DNA of 16,375 nt, from positions 1 to 16,375 of the forward strand of contig JBNJEU010000037.1 of NCBI GenBank assembly GCA_051746205.1. The letters are read 5' to 3'. The position numbers and the translations under genes were made by a program. The stretch is from Thiohalospira sp051746205 (lineage in GTDB: Bacteria; Pseudomonadota; Gammaproteobacteria; Thiohalospirales; Thiohalospiraceae). The notes beneath the pieces were generated by a model. It did no database searches. It worked only from the letters and a program-made list of their open reading frames with translations, and had not been told where the DNA came from. Below are positions 5,214-11,564 of this stretch, in pieces; the first letter of the stretch is position 1; each line of letters opens with the position of its first letter.

Positions 5214-5422
5214 GAGGGATCCTGCTCCATGGCCTTGAGCCGGGTGATCATGCTTTCGACCCGGGAGCGGGCCAGTTCGGTCTTCTCGATGAGCTGGGCG
5301 CGCTCGGTCATCAGGCTCTGCTGGTGTTCCCGCAGCGAACGGTTCTCCTCCTGGAGCCGCTCCACGGTACGCAGAAGCTTCTCGATGCGGTGCTCCAGAT
5401 TCTTCAGTTCAACGTCGTCCAT
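5210..5422 (-). CDS. ZapB-like small coiled-coil protein (TIGR02449-type)
   Basis: The 70-aa product is predicted to be one continuous coiled coil (LKNLEHRIEKLLRTVERLQEENRSLREHQQSLMTERAQLIEKTELARSRVESMITRLKAMEQ), with heptad Leu/Ile positions and abundant Glu, Arg and Gln. Small coiled-coil proteins of this kind immediately upstream of zapA are annotated as TIGR02449 or 'cell division protein ZapB-like' and are presumed to work with ZapA at the division ring. Similarity to E. coli ZapB is structural rather than clearly homologous, so the role is inferred from context. The stop overlaps the zapA start (ATGA). The promoter at 5456-5484 heads this operon. Confidence 0.83.
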   Translation of the reverse strand: MDDVELKNLEHRIEKLLRTVERLQEENRSLREHQQSLMTERAQLIEKTELARSRVESMITRLKAMEQDPS

Positions 5423-5455
5423 AGCGGTTCCAGCGCGGCCTGCAAGGGCCCGAGC

Positions 5456-5484
5456 ACTATAGAACCCGCACCGGAGAGGGTCAA
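5456..5484 (-). promoter_or_regulatory. Promoter of the zapB-like/zapA operon
   Basis: Reading leftward, TTGACC (5484-5479, five of six), a 17-nt spacer and TATAGT (5461-5456, five of six) form a near-consensus sigma-70 promoter. It would give a leader of roughly 25-30 nt before ATG 5422. Confidence 0.65.
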
Positions 5485-5491
5485 CGGGCGG

Positions 5492-5520
5492 TTGGGAACG
5501 GCCGGCGCCGGTGCTACGAT
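5492..5520 (+). promoter_or_regulatory. Promoter of the ygfB-pepP-ubiH-ubiI operon, leaderless geometry
   Basis: TTGGGA (5492-5497, four of six), a 17-nt spacer and TACGAT (5515-5520, four of six) precede ATG 5527 by six bases (AGCCCC). No ribosome-binding site fits in that space or just before it, so the transcript probably starts at the ATG. It lies back to back with the divergent zapB-like/zapA promoter, with 7 bp between the two -35 boxes. Confidence 0.55.
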
Positions 5521-5526
5521 AGCCCC

Positions 5527-5868
5527 ATGTCCGAATATCACCTCACCCCCGATGAACTCCAGCGCCTGCAGGTCGATGATTACGACCGCGAGAACCCGTT
5601 GCGCGCCGATGCCGTCGTTCTCGAAGGCATCGCCCATACCGGCAAGCCGTGCCGGATCATCGACAACACGGTCAGTGTCCCGCGCGAAGAGCTTGAGCAA
5701 TTGCTGGCCACCCTGGTGGAGCAGCGCGCCTTCGGTCTGGGTGGCACCTCGGTGAGCGGCGGCAGCACCATTACCATCGGTGCTCCCGAGGGCACCCACA
5801 TCCAGATCGGCGAGTCGCTCTACCGGCTGGTGATGTTCCCCTACGAAGCCCGCATCGAGCCGTTCTGA
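5527..5868 (+). CDS. Hypothetical protein heading the ygfB-pepP-ubi operon, 113 aa
   Basis: I do not recognise this family. The soluble, mildly acidic product begins MSEYHLTPDELQRLQVDDYDRENP. The central part (DAVVLEGIAHTGKPCRIIDNTVSVPREELEQLLATLVEQRAFGLGGT) alternates strands and one helix. A Gly/Ser-rich turn (GGTSVSGGSTITIGAPEGTHIQIG) leads to a hydrophobic C-terminal strand RLVMFPYEARIEPF. No signal peptide, membrane segment or metal motif is evident. Its stop overlaps the ygfB start in TGATG, so the two are translationally coupled. In E. coli, ygfB directly follows the divergent promoter with no such gene between, so this is a lineage-specific addition at the front of a conserved operon. 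The promoter abuts the ATG. Steady codon bias and tight coupling argue that it is real. Confidence 0.78.
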   Translation: MSEYHLTPDELQRLQVDDYDRENPLRADAVVLEGIAHTGKPCRIIDNTVSVPREELEQLLATLVEQRAFGLGGTSVSGGSTITIGAPEGTHIQIGESLYRLVMFPYEARIEPF

Positions 5869-6446
5869 TGAGCGATCCCGTACTTCCGAGCTACGACGCC
5901 CTGCAGGAGGCCCTGAACCGGCTGGAGATGGACTCCCATCCCGCCGAGGTCCAGGGCCGCCTCTGCGGGATGGTCTGTTCCCTGGGCGAGGTGCCGCTGG
6001 AAGAGTGGTATCGCCGCATGGCCATCACGGCGCCGGCCGGGGATGCCCTGGCAGCCGAGGCGAAGGAGCGGCTCGAGGCCCTGCACCGCGTGACTCGCCT
6101 CAGTATGCACGACCCGCACATGGGCTTCGGTCCCCTGCTGCCGCCGGACGACATCGGTCTCGGCGCCCGAGTTGAGGCTCTGGGCGACTGGTGCCTCGGC
6201 TTTCTCGAGGGCCTGGCCGAGGGTGGTGTACGCGATCTGGACCAGCTCCCCGGGGATGCCGGCGAGGTGGCGCGGGATCTCCTGGAGCTCAGCCGCGCCT
6301 CCGAATACGAGTTCGAGGGGGGTGAGGAGGACGAGGCCGCCTTCGCCGAGCTGGAGGAATACCTGCGCACCGGGACCCTGCTGGTGCTTGAGGAGATGCA
6401 ACCCACCAAGGCGCCCCCTCTCGGGGGCGGGGCGATACTCCACTGA
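5868..6446 (+). CDS. ygfB: UPF0149 family protein YgfB
   Basis: The 192-aa product matches the family's usual length. It shows the YgfB pattern: an N-terminal helix YDALQEALNRLEMDSHPAEVQGRLCGMVCS (SPxxxHG.L.G-type, about residues 6-35), a central FGPLLPPDDIGLGARVEALGDWCLGFLEGLAEGG (about 84-120), and an acidic C-terminal helix YEFEGGEEDEAAFAELEEYLRTGTLLVLEEM. Members are cytosolic all-helical proteins. In Pseudomonas aeruginosa YgfB affects beta-lactam resistance through AlpA/ampDh3, but a general function is not settled. It lies immediately before pepP-ubiH-ubiI, the order conserved across gammaproteobacteria. Its ATG shares a base with the preceding stop (TGATG), and pepP begins 8 nt after its end. 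Confidence 0.92.
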   Translation: MSDPVLPSYDALQEALNRLEMDSHPAEVQGRLCGMVCSLGEVPLEEWYRRMAITAPAGDALAAEAKERLEALHRVTRLSMHDPHMGFGPLLPPDDIGLGARVEALGDWCLGFLEGLAEGGVRDLDQLPGDAGEVARDLLELSRASEYEFEGGEEDEAAFAELEEYLRTGTLLVLEEMQPTKAPPLGGGAILH

Positions 6447-6454
6447 GGTCAGCC

Positions 6455-7762
6455 ATGGATACCGGAATCCACGCCCGCCGTCGCCAACGGCTGATGGAGG
6501 CCATGGGCGGTGACGCCATCGCCATCCTGCCCACCGCCCCTGCGCGGACTCGTAATCGCGACGTGGAGCATCCGTTCCGCGCCGATTCCGATTTCCACTA
6601 CCTCACCGGTTTCCCGGAGCCCGAAGCGGTGATGGTTCTGATCCCGGGGCGCGAACACGGCGAGTACATCCTCTTCTGCCGCGAGCGCAATCCCGAACGC
6701 GAGACCTGGGACGGCCGCCGCGCCGGCCAGGAGGGTGCGGTGAACCGGTACGGTGCCGACGACGCCTTCCCGGTGGCCGACCTCGACGACATCCTCCCCG
6801 GTCTGCTGGAGAACCGGGCGCGGGTCTACTGCGCCATGGGCCGTGACCCCGGTTTCGATACCAAGCTCATCGGCTGGATCAACCGGCTGCGCGAGCGCTC
6901 CCGCGCCGGGATCCACACCCCGGGGGAGTTCGTTGCGCTCGACCATGTCCTCCACGAGATGCGCCTGTTCAAGGGGCCGGAGGAGGTCGAGACCATGCGC
7001 CGGGCGGCTTCGGTATCGGCCGCCGGCCACCGCCGCGCCATGGCCGCCTGTCGGCCGGGACTGTACGAATACCAGCTGGAGGCGGAACTCAACTACGCCT
7101 TCCAGCACGGCGGCTGCCGCTCCCCCGCCTATCCGGCCATCGTGGGTGGCGGCGTGAACGGCTGCATCCTCCACTACACCGAGAACGAGGCGGAGCTGCG
7201 CGACGGCGATCTGGTGCTCATCGATGCCGGTGGCGAATGCGATCACTACGCCGCCGACATCACCCGCACCTTCCCGGTGAACGGCCGTTTCAGCGCCATC
7301 CAGCGTGACGTCTACGAGATCGTGCTGGCCGCCCAGCATGCCGCCATGGAGCAGGTGCGCCCCGGGCGCCACTGGAACGACCCGCACATGGCCGCGACTC
7401 GCGTCCTGACTCAGGGGCTGGTGGACCTGGGGGTGCTCAGCGGCGAGGTGGATGGTCTGGTGGAGCGACAGGCCTTTCGCGATCACTTCATGCACCGCAC
7501 CGGCCACTGGCTGGGAATGGACGTCCACGATGTAGGCGACTACAAGACCGGGGAAGCGTGGCGCGATCTGGAGACGGGCATGGCCCTGACCGTTGAGCCG
7601 GGGCTCTACTTCGCACCCGGCAGTGGTGCGCCGGAGAACCTGGAGGGGATCGCGGTGCGGATCGAGGACGATGTGGTGGTCACTGAAGCGGGTCACGAGA
7701 ACCTCTCCCACGAGGCGCCGAAGACCGTGACCGCCATCGAGGAGCTGATGGCCGATGGCTGA
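6455..7762 (+). CDS. pepP: Xaa-Pro aminopeptidase
   Basis: This cytosolic dimanganese exopeptidase removes an N-terminal residue that precedes proline. The 435-aa product is close to E. coli PepP (441 aa). The N-terminal creatinase-like domain (1-170) includes DSDFHYLTGFPEPEAV. The C-terminal pita-bread domain carries all five metal ligands: D257 in IDAGGE, D268 in DITRTF, H351 in TGHWLGMDVHD, E381 in TVEPGLY and E404 in AVRIEDD. HGGCRSPAYPAIVGGGVNGCILHY, with substrate-binding H240, is also intact. GAGG about 7 nt ahead supports ATG 6455. The 3' end overlaps ubiH by eight bases. Confidence 0.97.
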   Translation: MDTGIHARRRQRLMEAMGGDAIAILPTAPARTRNRDVEHPFRADSDFHYLTGFPEPEAVMVLIPGREHGEYILFCRERNPERETWDGRRAGQEGAVNRYGADDAFPVADLDDILPGLLENRARVYCAMGRDPGFDTKLIGWINRLRERSRAGIHTPGEFVALDHVLHEMRLFKGPEEVETMRRAASVSAAGHRRAMAACRPGLYEYQLEAELNYAFQHGGCRSPAYPAIVGGGVNGCILHYTENEAELRDGDLVLIDAGGECDHYAADITRTFPVNGRFSAIQRDVYEIVLAAQHAAMEQVRPGRHWNDPHMAATRVLTQGLVDLGVLSGEVDGLVERQAFRDHFMHRTGHWLGMDVHDVGDYKTGEAWRDLETGMALTVEPGLYFAPGSGAPENLEGIAVRIEDDVVVTEAGHENLSHEAPKTVTAIEELMADG

Positions 7763-9032
7763 AACGGCGGCGAAACCGGCCTACGATGTCATCATCACCG
7801 GCGCCGGGCCGGTGGGGACGGGGCTCGCCCTGGCCCTGGACGGGATCGGTTACCGAGTCGCCCTTCTGGAAGCGGTGCCGTTCCGCTCCGATGAGCAGCC
7901 GAGCTACGACGAGCGCAGCCTGGCTCTGGCCCAGGCCTCGCAACGGATCCTCGCCGGCATCGACGGGCGATTGTGGTCCGACATCGCCGAAGGGGCGACC
8001 CCCATCCACCGGATCCATGTGTCCGATCGCGGCCATTTCGGACGCACGGTCATCGATCGCGCGGAGCAGGGCGTGTCCGCGCTGGGCCACGTGGTCGAGA
8101 GTCGCCTGCTGGGGCGGGCGCTGGAAGCGGCGCTGACCCGCTCCGGGGTGGCGCTCTTCTGCCCGGCCACGGTCACGGCGGTGGACCGCAGCGAGCGCCG
8201 CGCCCGGGTTCTGGCGCGCGGGGGCGACGGCGAACGGCTGGATCTCACCGGCGCGCTGCTGGTGGCCGCCGACGGCGCCGCCTCGACGGTGCGCGATCTC
8301 GCCGGGATCGGGGTGCGGCGCACCGAATACGGGCAGACGGCGGTGATCGCCAATGTCACCCCGGCGCGGCCGCACGAGAACATCGCCTATGAGCGCTTCA
8401 CCGACACCGGGCCGCTGGCTCTGCTGCCCCTGAGTCGCGGACGCTGTTCGTTGGTCTGGACGTGCCGTGACGGAGAAGAGTCGGAGCTGCTGGGGCTGGA
8501 CGACCCCGAGTTCCTGCGCCGCCTGGGCGAGCGTTTCGGCGAGCGGCTCGGCGGGTTCCGCGCTGTGGGGGCGCGCCACGCCTATCCGTTGGGTTTGCAG
8601 TTCGCTGAACGGTACAGCGACCGGCGCCTGTTGATCCTGGGCAATGCCGCCCACGTCCTCCATCCGGTGGCCGGCCAGGGATACAACCTCGGCCTGCGTG
8701 ACGCGGCCGTGTTGGCGGAGGTGCTGGCGGCGGCCCCCCATCCCGACGAGCCCGGCGCCTCCGGCCACCGCGGCGGACGGCTTCCGGACCCGGGCGATCC
8801 GGCGGTCCTGCGTGAGTATGTGGCCGCCCGCCAACCCGATTATCGGCGCACCACCGTCTTCACCGACGGCCTGGTGCGCCTGTTCAGCAGCACCCGCACC
8901 CCGCTGGCCCGGACGCGCGGCCTCGGTCTGCTTGCCCTGGATGCGTTGCCACCGGCGCGCACGGCACTGGCCCGTCAGGCCATGGGATTCGGCGGCCGGG
9001 TGCCGCGCCTGGCTCGAGGACTTCGCCCATGA
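7755..9032 (+). CDS. ubiH: 2-octaprenyl-6-methoxyphenol hydroxylase UbiH
   Basis: This FAD monooxygenase of aerobic ubiquinone synthesis is thought to hydroxylate C1 of the 6-methoxyphenol ring, in the soluble Ubi complex at the inner membrane. The 425-aa product has the Rossmann motif GAGPVG at 16-21, the UbiH-specific segment IHVSDRGHFGRTVIDR (about 92-107), the second FAD motif around VAADGAASTVRDLAGI, and the C-terminal FAD/ribityl motif GNAAHVLHPVAGQGYNLGLRDA starting at residue 296. The Asn in GNAAH, in place of GDAAH, is also found in E. coli UbiH and so is not a defect. It overlaps pepP by 8 nt and ubiI by four (ATGA), giving translational coupling of the two paralogous hydroxylases. 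Confidence 0.95.
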   Translation: MAETAAKPAYDVIITGAGPVGTGLALALDGIGYRVALLEAVPFRSDEQPSYDERSLALAQASQRILAGIDGRLWSDIAEGATPIHRIHVSDRGHFGRTVIDRAEQGVSALGHVVESRLLGRALEAALTRSGVALFCPATVTAVDRSERRARVLARGGDGERLDLTGALLVAADGAASTVRDLAGIGVRRTEYGQTAVIANVTPARPHENIAYERFTDTGPLALLPLSRGRCSLVWTCRDGEESELLGLDDPEFLRRLGERFGERLGGFRAVGARHAYPLGLQFAERYSDRRLLILGNAAHVLHPVAGQGYNLGLRDAAVLAEVLAAAPHPDEPGASGHRGGRLPDPGDPAVLREYVAARQPDYRRTTVFTDGLVRLFSSTRTPLARTRGLGLLALDALPPARTALARQAMGFGGRVPRLARGLRP

Positions 9033-10312
9033 GCAGCACCGCTTCCGCCCGGATCGGACCGGTTCACCTCTCCGAGGCACACACCTTCGACGTGATCATC
9101 GTCGGTGGCGGTATGGTCGGCATGGCCCTGGCCGCCGCCCTGGGCCATTCGCCATTGCGGGTCGCGGTGGTCGAGCGCATGGCGCCGGACACCACCGCCG
9201 GTCTGGGGGAGTACGACCTGCGCGTCTCCGCCATCACCGTGGCCTCCCAGCGGATCTTCGAGAACCTCGGGGCCTGGTCCGGGATGGTGGCGCGCCGGGT
9301 GAGTCCCTTTGGCGACATGGATGTCTGGGATGCCGAGAGTTCCGGCCACATCCATTTCGATGCCGCCGAGCTGGGCGAGCCCCGTCTGGGCCACATCATC
9401 GAGAACCGCGTGGTGCAGAGCGCCCTGCACGATGTGGTGGCGGAGCTGCCCAACGTCGAGCTGATCCAGCCGGCGAGCATCGAACGCATGGGCTGGGATG
9501 CCGAGCACATGTTTCTGCGCCTCGAGGATGGACGGATGCTCGCCGGTGGCCTGCTGGTAGGGGCCGATGGTGGGCGCTCCTGGGTCCGGGAACAGGCCGG
9601 GATCGAGACCACCGGCTGGGATTACGAACAGACCGCCATCGTGGCTACGGTGAGGACCAGCGAGCCCCATCGTGAGACGGCCTGGCAGCGCTTCCTGCCC
9701 GAGGGGCCGCTGGCCTTCCTGCCGCTGGGGGACGGGCGCTGCTCCATCGTCTGGTCGGCGGAAGCCGGCCATGCCGAGGAGCTTCTGGCGATGGAGCCGG
9801 ATGCCTTCTGCGCCGAACTGGGCCGGGCCTTCGACCATCGCCTGGGGACCGTGGAGTCGGTGGGCGAGCGGGCCGGATTGCCGCTGCGTCTGAATCACGC
9901 GAAGGCGTACGTGCGCCCGCGTCTGGCGCTGGTGGGGGACGCCGCCCACACCATCCATCCGCTGGCGGGTCAGGGGGTCAACCTGGGGCTCGCGGACGCG
10001 GCGGTTCTGGCCGAGGTCCTGCTGGACGCCCGCGCCGAGCGGCGCGGCATCGGCTCCATCCCGGTTCTGCGCCGCTACGAGCGCTGGCGCAAGGCCGACA
10101 ACCTGGCGATGATGGCGGCGATGGACGGCTTCAAACGCATCTTCGGTAGTGAACTGGCGCCGGTGCGCTGGGCGCGCGGCCTCGGCCTCAATCTGACCCA
10201 TTCCGTGCTGCCGGTGAAGAACACCATCATGCGTCACGCCATGGGGCTTTCGGGAGAACGGCCCCGGCTGGCGCGTGCCCACGAAGATCCAAGAGAGGAG
10301 TCGTCACGATGA
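9029..10312 (+). CDS. ubiI: 2-octaprenylphenol hydroxylase UbiI (VisC)
   Basis: UbiI is the flavin monooxygenase that hydroxylates C5 of the ubiquinone ring with O2; it is paralogous to UbiH. The 427-aa product has GGGMVG at 26-31, the VisC-type stretch FGDMDVWDAESSGHIHFDAAELGEPRLGHIIEN (about 92-124), GADGGRSWVREQAGI, and GDAAHTIHPLAGQGVNLGLADA from residue 303. The stretch MDVWDA...IHF with HIIEN separates it from UbiH, UbiF and UbiM types. It is coupled at both ends, by ATGA overlaps with ubiH upstream and with a 65-aa membrane-protein gene downstream. In E. coli gcvT follows ubiI; here it does not. Confidence 0.94.
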   Translation: MSSTASARIGPVHLSEAHTFDVIIVGGGMVGMALAAALGHSPLRVAVVERMAPDTTAGLGEYDLRVSAITVASQRIFENLGAWSGMVARRVSPFGDMDVWDAESSGHIHFDAAELGEPRLGHIIENRVVQSALHDVVAELPNVELIQPASIERMGWDAEHMFLRLEDGRMLAGGLLVGADGGRSWVREQAGIETTGWDYEQTAIVATVRTSEPHRETAWQRFLPEGPLAFLPLGDGRCSIVWSAEAGHAEELLAMEPDAFCAELGRAFDHRLGTVESVGERAGLPLRLNHAKAYVRPRLALVGDAAHTIHPLAGQGVNLGLADAAVLAEVLLDARAERRGIGSIPVLRRYERWRKADNLAMMAAMDGFKRIFGSELAPVRWARGLGLNLTHSVLPVKNTIMRHAMGLSGERPRLARAHEDPREESSR

Positions 10313-10506
10313 AGCCGGAACGGTTCGGTAAACGCTTCTTCACCGGCAACGTGCTGCTGGCCCTGGGGCTGATCAGTCTCTTCTTCATGGGACCGCTGTC
10401 CGAGGCCATCGGCTTCTGGGCGGTGATCCTGTGGATGGTGCTGGCGGCCGTCGGGGTCTACCTCATCATGACCGACGAGGGGCAGGGGCCGGGAATGCCC
10501 GGCTAG
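10309..10506 (+). CDS. Small two-helix membrane protein, 65 aa
   Basis: I do not recognise the family. A basic N-terminus (MKPERFGKRFFTGN) is followed by two hydrophobic segments, about residues 14-31 (VLLALGLISLFFMGPLSE) and 34-55 (IGFWAVILWMVLAAVGVYLIMT), then a short polar tail (DEGQGPGMPG). This predicts a helical hairpin with both ends in the cytoplasm. Its ATG overlaps the ubiI stop (ATGA), and an AGGAG ribosome-binding site lies about 10 nt ahead, so it is the last gene of the ubiquinone operon. The coupling suggests, but does not show, a role at the membrane near Ubi proteins. It ends 10 bp before a convergent gene. Confidence 0.78.
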   Translation: MKPERFGKRFFTGNVLLALGLISLFFMGPLSEAIGFWAVILWMVLAAVGVYLIMTDEGQGPGMPG

Positions 10507-10516
10507 CGGCTCGCTC

Positions 10517-10903
10517 TCACAACCGGGCAGGCCACCCGCCGCGGGTGATTGCTCGGGCCCCGCTGATCGGCTGGTTGTACAGATAGAACCAGGCCTCGCC
10601 GAAACGGGTCGCCATCGGTTTGCGGAGATAGAGGCTCTTCTCCGGGGCCTCCGGATGGTAGTCTTCCAGCCTGTCCAATGCGGCGAGTTCCTGCGCGTTG
10701 ACCGCATAGATCTCCACTTCGATCCCTCCCGAGGGCCGCTCCAGGGCCGCCGGATACGGCCCCAGATCGTAGAGGGTGAGGTTGGTCATCCGGTCGGTTC
10801 CGAGGAACGGGGTGCCGGAGAGCAGACGATGATTGGAAAATCCTTTCTTGAGCGTGCCGTAGACGCCGACACGCCAGGGGCGGGTAAAGCGGTGGTGGCT
10901 CAT
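10517..10903 (-). CDS. Gamma-glutamylcyclotransferase-like (AIG2/GGCT family) protein
   Basis: The 128-aa product has the GGCT-fold hallmarks: the glycine-rich substrate loop VYGTLKKG at 14-21, and the likely catalytic acid E80 in ALDRLEDYHPE, the family's LDxxE(G)Y motif. It ends with the strands FGEAWFYLYNQP. Family members cyclise gamma-glutamyl amines to 5-oxoproline, but the exact substrate of small bacterial AIG2-like proteins (YtfP group) is usually unknown, and none is assigned here. The ribosome-binding site is weak; ATG 10903 is the first in-frame start giving the family N-terminus. It is convergent with the ubiI operon and divergent from the GNAT gene. Confidence 0.9.
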   Translation of the reverse strand: MSHHRFTRPWRVGVYGTLKKGFSNHRLLSGTPFLGTDRMTNLTLYDLGPYPAALERPSGGIEVEIYAVNAQELAALDRLEDYHPEAPEKSLYLRKPMATRFGEAWFYLYNQPISGARAITRGGWPARL

Positions 10904-11006
10904 TTCGGCTGTCCGTTTCGGTCACGAAGATGCATGGTCGGAAGTGGTCGCGGAGCCCTGTTCAGGGTACGATCCGCAGTCGTTTCAGGCTACCGGAGGC
11001 CCGCGC

Positions 11007-11483
11007 ATGACGATCAGGCTTCGAGAGGCGCGCGCGGATGAACGACCCGTCATCAACGCCCTCATCGAGCGGGCGGTGCGCACCTGGGACCTGCCGGAGC
11101 GCGTGCTGCGCCTGTCGGTTCCCCTGTACCAGTACGATCCGGTGGCCTTCGACGAGCTCATCGCCGTGGTCGCCGTCGACGAGGCTGATGGACCGGTGGG
11201 GGTGGCTACCTGGGAGCCGGCCGCCCCCGCCGACTGTCCCGAGGGTTCCGAGGCCCTCCTGCTGCACGGGATCTACGTCGAGCCGGAACAGAGTCGACGG
11301 GGCATCGGTCGAGCTCTGTTCGAGGCGTGCCGGGAAGCGGCGCGGGCGGCGGGTCGGGACGGTGTACTGGTCAAGGCACAGGGAGACGCCGCGCCGTTCT
11401 TTGAGGCCCTGGGACTGGAGCGCCTGCCGGTGGTCGACACGGATCGCGACTATGCCCGGCGCTACTGGCTGCCGGTGGCCTGA
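11007..11483 (+). CDS. GNAT family N-acetyltransferase
   Basis: The 158-aa product has GNAT motif A: the beta-4 strand LLLHGIYVEPEQ leads into the acetyl-CoA pyrophosphate loop SRRGIGRAL at 96-104 (Q/RxxGxG/A), and motif B follows in AQGDAAPFFEALGLERL. Such enzymes transfer an acetyl group from acetyl-CoA to an amine; the acceptor cannot be read from the sequence. ATG 11007 is preferred to the longer frame beginning at 10944, because GGAGG lies 7 nt ahead of it and MTIRLREA is the usual GNAT first strand. The gene appears monocistronic, 81 bp before the lpxD-like gene on the same strand. Confidence 0.9.
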   Translation: MTIRLREARADERPVINALIERAVRTWDLPERVLRLSVPLYQYDPVAFDELIAVVAVDEADGPVGVATWEPAAPADCPEGSEALLLHGIYVEPEQSRRGIGRALFEACREAARAAGRDGVLVKAQGDAAPFFEALGLERLPVVDTDRDYARRYWLPVA

Positions 11484-11564
11484 GTTTCCCCCACCGTCTC
11501 GACCGCGCCGACCGATTGTGGGAATCTGGTGCCCGATAACCACGGTTGAACGAAAGGACCCCCG

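Noticed and set aside
3975..5462. 495-aa open frame on the plus strand across fau, the 6S RNA and zapA
   Set aside because: It is antisense to two well-supported genes and the 6S RNA and has no recognisable motif.
10944..11006. Longer start for the GNAT gene (ATG 10944)
   Set aside because: The extra 21 residues (MVAEPCSGYDPQSF...) do not match a GNAT first strand. ATG 11007 has GGAGG 7 nt upstream.
11516..11542. Possible promoter TTGTGG-N15-TAACCA ahead of the lpxD-like gene
   Set aside because: The spacer is too short and the -10 is poor. The start codon is well served by an AAGGA ribosome-binding site, but no promoter can be supported.
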